Counted from the stretch's first letter, positions 7,524 to 14,931 are shown. The stretch is 21,734 nt of DNA from Bermanella sp034111105 (GCA_034111105.1 JAWUXY010000017.1:1-21734); one strand, 5' to 3'. Notes: generated by a model not told the origin, from the sequence alone. A program made the numbers and translations.

Positions 7524-8489
7524 ATGTGTATATATCGTTTTAAAGATGGCAAGCAGTGTCAGTTAGACGGTGCAGAAAAAGGGTTATGTTTCTGGCATGA
7601 CCCTGACATAGATAAAAGAGGGCAAGCGCTTGGCGATGAGCTGTCACAGTTGGTGCATGAAGGTCACTCAATGGAGGGCGCATTCCTTGCCTATACCAAT
7701 CTAGATGGCATTAACTTAGTTCGGCACGGTCACAGTGAGGGATACAGTCTAGCCTATGCGGATTTGTTCCATGCCAGTTTACGTCAAGCTCACCTGTTTA
7801 AAGTCGATCTCTCTCATGCCTCACTTATGAAAGCCGATTGCCGAGAGGCCAATTTACATTGTGCGAACCTCGAACAAACCAATTTGCTAGGCGCTCGCTT
7901 TGATGAGGCCAAAATCGAAAACATACACTGGGGCGAACCCATGTATTACGAATTGCTTGGTAAAAAAGCATTCGCAGAGCGTAACCGTAAACAGGCGGTT
8001 ATGTACTTTGAGCAGGCGGAAGAAGTGAGTAGAAACTTGCGAAAAGTCAGCGAGCGCCAAGGGTTGTTTGAACTAGCAGGTTATTTCTTTATAAAAGAAA
8101 TGACCCATAGACGTTATCAGATGCCCAAATTCTCATGGCCAAGATTGGTCTCAAAGGCCGTGGATACATTTTGCGGTTACGGAGAAAAACCGGCCCGTGT
8201 GATTATGTTTTCATTGGTAATCATTGTGTTGTTTGCGTTGGCCTATTGGGTTTTAGGAATAGCGGACGGTGGTAACGGAATAGGTTTACAAGCCGATTTA
8301 TCAATAGAACAAAACTTAATGAACTTGGGCACGAGCTTATACTTTAGTGTCGTTACCTTCACGACGCTTGGTTATGGTGATCTTGTGCCTATTGGGTTTA
8401 GCCGCTTACTGGCGGCTATGGAAGCCTTTACCGGCAGTTTTACTCTTGCATTGTTTGTAGTTGTTTTTGTTAAAAAAATGACGCGCTAG
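7524..8489 (+). CDS. Pentapeptide-repeat protein with two-TM potassium-channel domain
   Basis: This is a 321-residue inner-membrane protein with three parts. The N-terminus carries C2, C12, C22 and H25 (ending LCFWHDP), which could bind a metal. Residues about 50-130 are pentapeptide repeats (for example AYADLFHASLRQAHL and ANLHCANLEQTNLLGA). After a charged linker come TM1 (226-246), a pore with the potassium filter TTLGYGD at 280-286, and TM2 (about 293-316) ending KKMTR. There is no C-terminal RCK domain, so gating input would come from the N-terminal cytosolic part. ATG 7524 is preferred to GTG 7518 because Shine-Dalgarno GGAG (7512-7515) is correctly spaced for it. Channel function is inferred from the filter; ligand and physiological role are unknown. 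Confidence 0.85.
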   Translation: MCIYRFKDGKQCQLDGAEKGLCFWHDPDIDKRGQALGDELSQLVHEGHSMEGAFLAYTNLDGINLVRHGHSEGYSLAYADLFHASLRQAHLFKVDLSHASLMKADCREANLHCANLEQTNLLGARFDEAKIENIHWGEPMYYELLGKKAFAERNRKQAVMYFEQAEEVSRNLRKVSERQGLFELAGYFFIKEMTHRRYQMPKFSWPRLVSKAVDTFCGYGEKPARVIMFSLVIIVLFALAYWVLGIADGGNGIGLQADLSIEQNLMNLGTSLYFSVVTFTTLGYGDLVPIGFSRLLAAMEAFTGSFTLALFVVVFVKKMTR

Positions 8490-8548
8490 ACACTATTCGC
8501 CATTTAAGACACAAACATGGCCTTTTAGGTCAGTACTTGTCTAAGTCC

Positions 8549-8577
8549 TTGGCAGTGTTATCGGTTGTGAGTATGCT
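8549..8577 (+). promoter_or_regulatory. Candidate sigma70 promoter of the BASS transporter gene
   Basis: TTGGCA (8549-8554) and TATGCT (8572-8577) are separated by 17 bp. The predicted start would leave a leader of about 30 nt before ATG 8612. It is based on hexamer matches only. Confidence 0.4.
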
Positions 8578-8611
8578 CAAATCATAAAAATAAAAATGTG
8601 CAGAGGGCGTT

Positions 8612-9499
8612 ATGGAAGCTGGTATTCTTGTAAAAGTGATATTGCCATTATCACTGTTTATTATCATGTTGGGCATGGGGTTAGCGTTAAAGCCCATTGA
8701 TTTTAAACTGGTGATGTTACGACCAAAAGCGGTAGCGCTGGGCTTAATTGCGCAAATGATCATGCTCCCTATTTTAGCGTATTTAATTGTTTTGGCATTT
8801 GGTATGACAGGTGCTGTGGCGGTTGGTGTCATGATCTTAGCGTTATGCCCAGGCGGTACGACATCAAACCTTTACACCTATTTAGCCAAAGGTGATATTG
8901 CACTGTCGGTGACATTAACCTCACTGGTCAGTTTAATCGCGCCTTTTACCGTCCCTCTTATGATCGTCATGTTCATGAGTCTATTGATGGGCCAGGAAGA
9001 ATACATTCACTTGCCTGTAATCAAAACGATTATTCAATTAGTGGTGATTACCATTTTGCCTATTTCAATTGGTATGTTTATCAATTATAAAAAACCAGAA
9101 TGGTCTAAAAAAGCAGATAAACCGGTTAAGTTATTTTCGATCTTATTTTTGTTTTTTATCGTGGCGCTAATCGTGTTTGAAAACCTGCACAATATGGCTG
9201 AATACTTTGCTAAGGCTGGTATTGCCGCCATTATATTAAACATTGCCAGTATGATGTTGGGTTACTTTCTTGCAAAAGTGGCCAAATTAAATGAAGCACA
9301 AAGTAAGGCAATTGGTATTGAGGTAGGCTTTCAAAACGGCACGCTGGCCATTGTTATTGCGTTAACGCTGCTAGAAAATACAGAGATGGCAATAGCGGCA
9401 ACATGCTACAGCTTAAGCATGTTTTTAACCGGCGCGGTGTTTGCCATGATCCTTGCAAACAGTTCTAAGCAATCAGCGGAATCTTCTGCACAAGTGTGA
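8612..9499 (+). CDS. BASS-family sodium-dependent symporter
   Basis: A 295-residue polytopic inner-membrane protein with about nine or ten hydrophobic segments. The BASS signatures are present: CPGGTTSNLYTYLAKGDIALSV (about residues 87-108) in the crossover region and IGIEVGFQNGTLAIVIALTL (about 231-250). Family members import bile acids, pyruvate, pantothenate or other organic anions with sodium; the substrate here cannot be read from sequence. ATG 8612 follows Shine-Dalgarno GAGGG. It is convergent with the TetR-type regulator gene, with a shared terminator between them. Whether it belongs to the adjacent purine locus is unknown. Confidence 0.9.
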   Translation: MEAGILVKVILPLSLFIIMLGMGLALKPIDFKLVMLRPKAVALGLIAQMIMLPILAYLIVLAFGMTGAVAVGVMILALCPGGTTSNLYTYLAKGDIALSVTLTSLVSLIAPFTVPLMIVMFMSLLMGQEEYIHLPVIKTIIQLVVITILPISIGMFINYKKPEWSKKADKPVKLFSILFLFFIVALIVFENLHNMAEYFAKAGIAAIILNIASMMLGYFLAKVAKLNEAQSKAIGIEVGFQNGTLAIVIALTLLENTEMAIAATCYSLSMFLTGAVFAMILANSSKQSAESSAQV

Positions 9500-9522
9500 T
9501 TGCGTTTAAGGCCATTTAAAAC

Positions 9523-9553
9523 AAAAAAGGTGAAGCTCAGCTTCACCTTTTTT
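9523..9553. terminator. Bidirectional intrinsic terminator
   Basis: The stem GGTGAAGC (9529-9536) / GCTTCACC (9540-9547) with loop TCA is flanked by six A on the left and six T on the right. It can end transcripts from both the + strand symporter gene and the - strand regulator gene, which converge here. Confidence 0.92.
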
Positions 9554-9580
9554 CGTTAAATGACTTCATTTATAACAGAC

Positions 9581-10210
9581 TTACTCTAAACCGCAGCCCG
9601 CTAAAATCATATTGGTTAAAAACCCCGTGATATGTTCAATATCTTCTTTTTCATATTCGCGACGATTCATCACCTCAAGTACTTGAGTGTTAAAGTCAGC
9701 GTAGTGCTGTGTCGTGGCCCATATCATGAATATTAGATGGATAGGATCAATGGCTTTCATTTTTCCTTGGTCAACCCAACTTTGAATGACCCCAGTTTTT
9801 TCTTTGACCCAAACACGCATATCTTTACTGATGTACTGTTTAATGTGTGGAGCACCCTGAATGATCTCCATCGCGAAGATTTTTGAGCCATTAGGGTTGG
9901 TGTAAGACATTTGCATTTTACTGCGAATAAAGCGCGTTAGAACTTCCTTTGGGTCGCTCTCTGGCGACATATCATCAAGAATCTGGTTCCAGTTACCAAT
10001 AATATCCTCTAAAACGGCCTGATAAAGATTCGCTTTATTTTTAAAATAGTAATGGATGTTGGCTTTTGGCAGCCCAGCGCGGTCAGCGATTGACTGCATA
10101 CTCGTGCCTTTATAGCCATGCAATACAAATTCATCTTCAGCCGCTTTGAGTATTTGCTGACTATTGCGCTCACGTATTTTACTTTTTTTAGGTGTTTCTT
10201 GAGTCGTCAC
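9581..10210 (-). CDS. rutR: TetR-family transcriptional regulator, RutR-like
   Basis: A 209-residue repressor-type protein. The TetR helix-turn-helix spans about residues 39-58 (SIADRAGLPKANIHYYFKNK). The C-terminal ligand domain contains AMEIIQGAPHIKQYI and IDPIHLIFMIWATTQHYADF (154-173), almost the same as the corresponding E. coli RutR segment as I remember it, including W164 and Q168 in the ligand-pocket region. E. coli RutR responds to uracil (and thymine) and regulates pyrimidine and purine catabolism. The start is GTG 10210 with Shine-Dalgarno AGGAAGG. Its location beside purine import and degradation genes suggests it controls them. The ligand could be a purine breakdown product and not uracil, so the gene symbol is tentative. 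Confidence 0.85.
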   Translation of the reverse strand: MTTQETPKKSKIRERNSQQILKAAEDEFVLHGYKGTSMQSIADRAGLPKANIHYYFKNKANLYQAVLEDIIGNWNQILDDMSPESDPKEVLTRFIRSKMQMSYTNPNGSKIFAMEIIQGAPHIKQYISKDMRVWVKEKTGVIQSWVDQGKMKAIDPIHLIFMIWATTQHYADFNTQVLEVMNRREYEKEDIEHITGFLTNMILAGCGLE

Positions 10211-10240
10211 AGGTTACAGCCTTCCTAGTTCCATTGGGCC

Positions 10241-10268
10241 ATGATACAACGAACGGCATAAAGGACAA
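10241..10268 (-). promoter_or_regulatory. Candidate promoter of the rutR-like gene
   Basis: On the - strand, TTGTCC (10268-10263) and TATCAT (10246-10241) are 16 bp apart, about 30 bp upstream of the GTG start and downstream of the tsx terminator. This gives the regulator its own transcript. It is supported by hexamer matches only. Confidence 0.45.
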
Positions 10269-10285
10269 AATTTAATCCCCAAAAC

Positions 10286-10314
10286 AAAAAAGCCATACTG
10301 AGTATGGCTTTTTT
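10286..10314 (-). terminator. Intrinsic terminator of the tsx-like gene
   Basis: A perfect 13-bp stem, AAAAAAGCCATAC (10286-10298) with GTATGGCTTTTTT (10302-10314), has loop TGA. Read on the - strand it lies just after the tsx-like stop at 10324 and ends in a T-run. It separates the transporter genes from the regulator gene. Confidence 0.92.
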
Positions 10315-10323
10315 GGGAATGGC

Positions 10324-11040
10324 TTAAAGGTGGGCTTTAAGCAGTAAGCTAACGGCATTTTGGTCATCGGTAGACCCAAATTTATTGGTCCAATAAGCGT
10401 ACTCAATACCGACTTTTAACTTATTTTTAAGCCCTAGCATAGGTGCAAGGTTATAAGTAATTTGAGGGGTTAGGTTCATACTGTCTTCAACATCACCAAA
10501 CGCATTACCATCATTACCAAAACGGTAATCCATGAAGCCGTCAATGGTCAAGTTGCCGTTGGAGTAACCATAAACAACAGACAGTAAATTATCGTCACCT
10601 TTATCGTTTTCCATTTTATCATTAATGGCACGGTATACATTCACATTTAAATAGTCCATGCCTGGTACTGTAATACCAGCGCTTATACCAAATAAATGAT
10701 TGTCAAACCCAGCGCCGCTTTCTAATGTATAGGCGGCACTGATGCTCGAAAGTGCGCCTTCGATTTTTGTCAGTGTAAACGTTGGGCTAAATTCAATGTA
10801 AGTATCGGTGAAGCCTTCACCACTGTGACGATCTACAAAATAAAATAGTCCGCCCCAGCTATGGCCTGATACATGTTCAAGTGTAATGGTTGTATAGGTA
10901 TCAATATCGCCCTGTTGAAATGGTTCTTCATAGCTTGAACCATAAAGAACAGAAACACTGTTGTCTGACCAAAACTGTTCAGCTTGCGCTGCCGAACTGA
11001 GTAGTGCGGTACCCGCTAAAGTAAGAAGTGTTTTTTTCAT
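10324..11040 (-). CDS. tsx: Tsx/OmpK-family outer-membrane nucleoside channel
   Basis: A 238-residue outer-membrane beta-barrel. Residues 1-20 (MKKTLLTLAGTALLSSAAQA) form a clear signal peptide with an AQA cleavage site. The mature start (SDNSVSVLYG) and ITLEHVSGHSWGGLFYFVDR are hallmarks of the Tsx/OmpK family, whose members conduct nucleosides across the outer membrane. Alternating hydrophobic strands run to the end; the last residue is Leu, not the common aromatic. Shine-Dalgarno GGAG lies 7 nt before ATG 11040. It sits 54 bp downstream of the purine-type ABC permease and is followed by a terminator, so it is probably the last gene of that transcript. The gene symbol reflects family, not proven orthology. 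Confidence 0.88.
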   Translation of the reverse strand: MKKTLLTLAGTALLSSAAQAEQFWSDNSVSVLYGSSYEEPFQQGDIDTYTTITLEHVSGHSWGGLFYFVDRHSGEGFTDTYIEFSPTFTLTKIEGALSSISAAYTLESGAGFDNHLFGISAGITVPGMDYLNVNVYRAINDKMENDKGDDNLLSVVYGYSNGNLTIDGFMDYRFGNDGNAFGDVEDSMNLTPQITYNLAPMLGLKNKLKVGIEYAYWTNKFGSTDDQNAVSLLLKAHL

Positions 11041-11094
11041 TTTTATCTCCGGTTTTTTTCGTTATGTATTTTTTACGTTTGCAAAAAATTCTTT

Positions 11095-12021
11095 TTATAA
11101 TTGCGGTCGATATGCCACGCCTAATGACATAGGCGCGTTCAGTTTCGCTTTACTTTGGTTACTTGAAAGCAGCACTAACACAAAGATGGTGGCCACATAG
11201 GGCAGCATGGCTAATAGGCTAGGTGATATCTCAAATCCTGTGCCTTGTAGAATTAAATGCATGATGCTGGCAATACCAAATAAGTATGCGCCTAACATGA
11301 TGCGCCCCACTTTCCAGCTGGCAAATACCACTAATGCTAAGGCAATCCAGCCTTTACCGGCTGTCATGCCGTCGCTCCATAATGGGGTGTAAGCCAGTGA
11401 TAAGTAGCCGCCTGCTAAGCCGGCCATAGCGCCGCCAAACATAACGGCCATATAGCGAATACCGTGCACATGAATTCCCATACTATTGGCGGCTTCTGGG
11501 TTTTCACCTACCGCGCGTAAATTCAAACCTAAGCGGGTACGGGTGAGTACAAAAAATAAAATGCCCGCCATTAAAAATGAAAAGTACACAAGAATATCTT
11601 GTTGAAATAAGGCTTTACCAATAATAGGGATGTCGCTTAAAACAGGAATCACAAGCGGCGGTACGCCTTCTATGCCAATTCCCACATAATTGGCACCAAT
11701 AAAAGCACTCAAGCCGCCACCAAAAATGGTCAGAGCCAAGCCGCTGGCCACTTGGTTTGAAACCAATGTAATGGATAAAAAGCCAAACAATAGCGACATA
11801 CAAATGCCGGCTAAAATAGCCATTAAAATCGCAATCATTAAGCTGCCACTAACCACAGCCGCCACAAAACCCACAACGGCGCCCATCAGCATCATGCCTT
11901 CTTGGCCTAAATTTAATACGCCCGATTTTTCACAGATCATTTCACCAAACGCCACCAAGATTAATGGCGTGCCGGTACGAATGGTGGCGTATAAAATATT
12001 TGTAATTAAATCAATATCCAT
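11095..12021 (-). CDS. ABC transporter permease (nucleoside/purine type, second permease)
   Basis: A 308-residue inner-membrane protein of the BPD_transp_2 family with about eight to ten TM segments. The start MDIDLITNILYATIRTGTPL and the motif FGEMICEKSGVLNLGQEGMMLMGA are typical of the NupQ/YufQ-like permease of guanosine/nucleoside ABC importers. NLRAVGENPEAANSMGI is the cytoplasmic coupling loop. It follows the other permease by 25 bp and precedes the tsx-like gene. The pair of different permeases would form the heterodimeric channel. Specificity for nucleosides or purines is inferred from family and neighbours. Confidence 0.9.
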   Translation of the reverse strand: MDIDLITNILYATIRTGTPLILVAFGEMICEKSGVLNLGQEGMMLMGAVVGFVAAVVSGSLMIAILMAILAGICMSLLFGFLSITLVSNQVASGLALTIFGGGLSAFIGANYVGIGIEGVPPLVIPVLSDIPIIGKALFQQDILVYFSFLMAGILFFVLTRTRLGLNLRAVGENPEAANSMGIHVHGIRYMAVMFGGAMAGLAGGYLSLAYTPLWSDGMTAGKGWIALALVVFASWKVGRIMLGAYLFGIASIMHLILQGTGFEISPSLLAMLPYVATIFVLVLLSSNQSKAKLNAPMSLGVAYRPQL

Positions 12022-12046
12022 GTTTAAACCTTTAAAATTCTGGTGG

Positions 12047-13144
12047 CTATACAGCCGATGACGCGGTGGCTGATTGATTGGTGTTTTCTTTTTTAACCTT
12101 GATGATGCGATAGCTAATCAACAAATCACTGGCCAATAAAAAGAACAGCAGCATGCCTTGAAATAAACCGGTAATCGATTTTGGAAGGCTCATTTCAATT
12201 TGCACCATTTCACCGCCCATATAAGTGAGGCCCATTAACATGCTGGCCAGTAAAATGCCCAATGGGTGCATTCGGCCTAAGAACACAACAATGATGGCGG
12301 CATAGCCGTAACCTGGGGAAATGTAAGGAATCAGTTGACCAATCGGCCCAACCACTTCACTAACGCCCGCTAAGCCAGCAAGTGCGCCACACATTAATAA
12401 GGCAAACCAGACTAATTTATTTTCTTTAAAACCGGCGTAGTGTGCCGCGGCTTTATCTTCACCTAATACTTGTATTTGAAAGCCAAGCCAGCTGCGCGAT
12501 AACAATGTCCAAATGGCCACCATGGCAAATAGGCCAAAAAATATGGCAATGGTTAAGCGGTAATCTTGATGAAGTAACGGCAGAATGGCTGCATCTGCAA
12601 ACATTGCTGATTCAGGAAAGTTAAACCCATTAGGGTCTTTTAATGGTCCATGTACGCCCCAGAGCAATGCGTTAAGTGCAATGTAGTTGAGCATGATGGT
12701 GGTGAGAATTTCATTCGCGTGGAATTTTGTTTTAAGCAGTGCCGCTAATCCGGCCCAAGCTAAGCCACATAAAGCACCGAACAATAATATGGGTAACAAT
12801 ACCCAACTCGATTCAGCGTTTAAAAATTGCAGAGCCATGAAGCCGCCACCAAGACCGCCCATAATAAATTGACCCTCAGCACCAATGTTCCATATTTTTG
12901 CTTTAAAACAGATGCTCAACCCCATTGCGCATAATAAAAGAGGCGCTACTTTCATCCCAAGCTCGGTTAAACCATAAGCATCGCTTAGGGGCATAATGAA
13001 AAAAGTATATAACGCTTCAAAAGGATTATGACCAAGGCTGGCAAACAGCAATCCACCAAAAAACAGGGTTAATACTAATGCAATAAGTGGTGAGCAATAA
13101 CTCATTACTTTCGAATCAAAAGGGCGTTTTTCTAACTTAAACAT
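12047..13144 (-). CDS. ABC transporter permease (nucleoside/purine type, first permease)
   Basis: A 365-residue inner-membrane permease of the NupP/YufP type. It shows AKIWNIGAEGQFIMGGLGGG in an early loop, FHANEILTTIMLNYIALNAL, and the coupling-loop segment QIQVLGEDKAAAHYAGF. ATG 13144 is chosen because AGGTG lies 9 nt upstream; an in-frame GTG at 13156 would add four residues. Its start overlaps the end of the ATPase gene by 8 bp, implying translational coupling. It forms the transmembrane channel with the downstream permease. Confidence 0.9.
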   Translation of the reverse strand: MFKLEKRPFDSKVMSYCSPLIALVLTLFFGGLLFASLGHNPFEALYTFFIMPLSDAYGLTELGMKVAPLLLCAMGLSICFKAKIWNIGAEGQFIMGGLGGGFMALQFLNAESSWVLLPILLFGALCGLAWAGLAALLKTKFHANEILTTIMLNYIALNALLWGVHGPLKDPNGFNFPESAMFADAAILPLLHQDYRLTIAIFFGLFAMVAIWTLLSRSWLGFQIQVLGEDKAAAHYAGFKENKLVWFALLMCGALAGLAGVSEVVGPIGQLIPYISPGYGYAAIIVVFLGRMHPLGILLASMLMGLTYMGGEMVQIEMSLPKSITGLFQGMLLFFLLASDLLISYRIIKVKKENTNQSATASSAV

Positions 13145-14678
13145 ATTCAGGTGCACCTGTTACTGCTGGCTGATCACTGCTTTTAAATTGCCCTGCCATC
13201 CATTGGCCAAGTTGTTCAATATTGATATCTTGCGTGTTTTTAATAGGGCTTAGCTGACCATCGCAAATGGCGCATAGACGGTCACAGATTTGATAAAGCT
13301 CATCGATATCTTCTGATACCACAATAATGGCTGCGCCTTTATCTCGTAGTGCAATCAGTGCATGGCGAATCAAAACCGCTGCGCCAATATCAACGCCCCA
13401 CGTGGGGTGTGAGCAGGCGAGTAATTTAGGGTCTTGTTCTATTTCACGACCAAGAATAAATTTTTGTAAATTCCCGCCCGATAAGCTTTTTGCTTGTGCG
13501 TGCAGCCCCGCACTTTTTACTTTGTATTTATCTAAAATATGCTGGCCAAGGTTTTTGACTTTTTCAATGTTAATCCAACCGTTTTTGACTAAGCCCAAAT
13601 GAGCACTGCTCAGTAATGTATTTTTTTCCAGCGACATGTCAGGTACGGCACCACGGCCGAGGCGTTCCTCTGGCACAAACGCAAATCCCAGCTGGCGCCG
13701 AGCAATAGGCTCGAGTGCTCCAATATTTTTATTGAGTAAGCGAATGGCATCGGCGCTTGTTGTTTCTTCGCCACTTAATAAACGCATGAGTTCGTCTTGG
13801 CCATTACCTGCAACGCCAGCAATGCCTAAAATCTCACCGGATTTTACTTTTAAATGCAGCTGTTTAATTTCGCAGGCAAAAGGGTCATCACTTTTAAAGT
13901 TGAGGTCGGCAATGTCCAACACAACGCTGCCACCTTCTACTTTTTGATAATCCTGATTCAACGGCGTGTCGTCACCTACCATCAAACGAGCAATATCATG
14001 ACTGCTTACTTGTTGAGGATCACAATGCCCACTGACTTTGCCTTGGCGTAAAATAGTGGCGCTATGGCATAGCTCGGTGACTTCATCTAATTTATGGGAA
14101 ATAAATAAAATCGAGCAGCCTTCGCTCGCAAGCTGATTGAGCGTGGCGAATAAGCCTTTTACTTCTTGAGGGGTAAGAACAGACGTTGGCTCATCTAAAA
14201 TCAGCAATTTAATGTCTTGTAATAAGCAGCGAACAATCTCAACCCGTTGCTGCTCACCTACAGACAACGTATGAACATAACGTTGAGGGTCGAGTGCCAT
14301 GCCGTAATGTTGGCTGACGTCACTGATGCGGCTACTCAACGCCATCATGTCGCGGCTTTGGGCTTTTGGTAAGCTCAGTGCAATGTTTTCTACGACAGTC
14401 AGTGTCTCAAATAACGAAAAGTGCTGAAAAACCATGCCAATGCCAAGGCGGCGTGCATGGGATGGCCCACTTACTGTAATGGGCTTTCCTTCCCATAAAA
14501 ACGCACCGGCGTCCGGTTTCACCACGCCATAGATAATCTTCATTAAGGTGCTTTTACCAGCGCCGTTTTCACCCAATAGCGCGTGGATTTCTCCTTCGCC
14601 TACCGTGAGGTCAACGCCATCGTTGGCCATACAGCCGGGGTATTGTTTGCAAATACCTGTTAATGCCAGACGATTCAT
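13137..14678 (-). CDS. ABC transporter ATP-binding protein, two NBDs (nucleoside/purine type)
   Basis: A 513-residue protein with two fused nucleotide-binding domains. NBD1 has Walker A GENGAGKST (36-44), signature LSVGEQQRVEI and Walker B LLILDEPTSVL. NBD2 has a degenerate Walker A (GVAGNGQDELM), an intact signature LSGGNLQKF, and a Walker B-like segment in which the usual acidic residues are replaced (ACSHPTWGVD), so only one full ATP site is expected to hydrolyse. This asymmetry is normal for the YufO/NupO and RbsA-like family. It is the first gene of the - strand transporter set and diverges from xdhA. No strong Shine-Dalgarno precedes ATG 14678. No substrate-binding protein gene adjoins it. 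Confidence 0.92.
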   Translation of the reverse strand: MNRLALTGICKQYPGCMANDGVDLTVGEGEIHALLGENGAGKSTLMKIIYGVVKPDAGAFLWEGKPITVSGPSHARRLGIGMVFQHFSLFETLTVVENIALSLPKAQSRDMMALSSRISDVSQHYGMALDPQRYVHTLSVGEQQRVEIVRCLLQDIKLLILDEPTSVLTPQEVKGLFATLNQLASEGCSILFISHKLDEVTELCHSATILRQGKVSGHCDPQQVSSHDIARLMVGDDTPLNQDYQKVEGGSVVLDIADLNFKSDDPFACEIKQLHLKVKSGEILGIAGVAGNGQDELMRLLSGEETTSADAIRLLNKNIGALEPIARRQLGFAFVPEERLGRGAVPDMSLEKNTLLSSAHLGLVKNGWINIEKVKNLGQHILDKYKVKSAGLHAQAKSLSGGNLQKFILGREIEQDPKLLACSHPTWGVDIGAAVLIRHALIALRDKGAAIIVVSEDIDELYQICDRLCAICDGQLSPIKNTQDINIEQLGQWMAGQFKSSDQPAVTGAPEYV

Positions 14679-14728
14679 ACTACTTTAAGACCATAGATTG
14701 ATTAAACATGAAAACCTTTAAACTAAAG

Positions 14729-14744
14729 CTGACTACTTGGACAG
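14729..14744. promoter_or_regulatory. Degenerate second copy of the RutR-like box
   Basis: CTGACTACTTGGACAG matches the site at 14812-14827 at 13 of 16 positions and lies about 50 bp upstream of the ABC ATPase start. It is a possible second operator on the transporter side. It is weaker and could be coincidental. Confidence 0.3.
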
Positions 14745-14763
14745 GATGTTATTAGCAAATACT

Positions 14764-14792
14764 TTGCCAAAAGCCTTATGAGCACTTATTTT
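14764..14792 (+). promoter_or_regulatory. Candidate promoter of the xdhA operon
   Basis: TTGCCA (14764-14769) and TATTTT (14787-14792) have 17 bp spacing, and transcription would start near 14799. The -10 overlaps the inverted repeat at 14785-14804, and the RutR-like palindrome lies just downstream of the start, a usual place for repression. The promoter is predicted from hexamers only. Confidence 0.38.
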
Positions 14793-14804
14793 TGGACAAA
14801 TAAG
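14785..14804. repeat. Perfect 7-bp inverted repeat CTTATTT-6-AAATAAG
   Basis: CTTATTT (14785-14791) and AAATAAG (14798-14804) flank TTGGAC. It overlaps the -10 and start region of the predicted xdhA promoter and is AT-rich, so it could be an operator for another regulator or chance symmetry. Confidence 0.4.
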
Positions 14805-14811
14805 ATTTTTT

Positions 14812-14827
14812 CTGACTAAATGGTCAG
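14812..14827. promoter_or_regulatory. RutR-like operator palindrome upstream of xdhA
   Basis: CTGACTAAATGGTCAG is an interrupted palindrome with CTGAC/GTCAG arms. Its core TGACTAAATGGTCA (14813-14826) matches the known RutR consensus TGACCANNTGGTCA at all but one specified position. A RutR-like regulator is encoded about 4.6 kb away, and the site lies in the divergent region between purine import and xanthine oxidation genes. Binding is inferred. Confidence 0.55.
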
Positions 14828-14931
14828 CTTATTGCTTTGTGTAATGATCAGATAAACCCACGCCCGCGCTCGCTCTTTTAATCCGTATAGGAAAGAGCCC
14901 GCTAAATACGCTGATAGGGCCGTAAAGAGGT

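Noticed and set aside
8518..8532. TGGCC-5-GGTCA as a RutR operator upstream of the BASS gene.
   Set aside because: The half-sites are one base too far apart and one carries a mismatch; too weak to list as a site.
11690..12061. A 123-codon + strand frame opposite the second ABC permease, and similar antisense frames through the permease and ATPase genes.
   Set aside because: They mirror hydrophobic codons of the real - strand genes, have no Shine-Dalgarno and overlap well-supported proteins completely.
13137..13653. Degenerate Walker motifs in the second half of the ABC ATPase as evidence of a decaying gene.
   Set aside because: A degenerate second nucleotide-binding domain is normal in this two-domain family; the frame is intact and the signature motif is kept.
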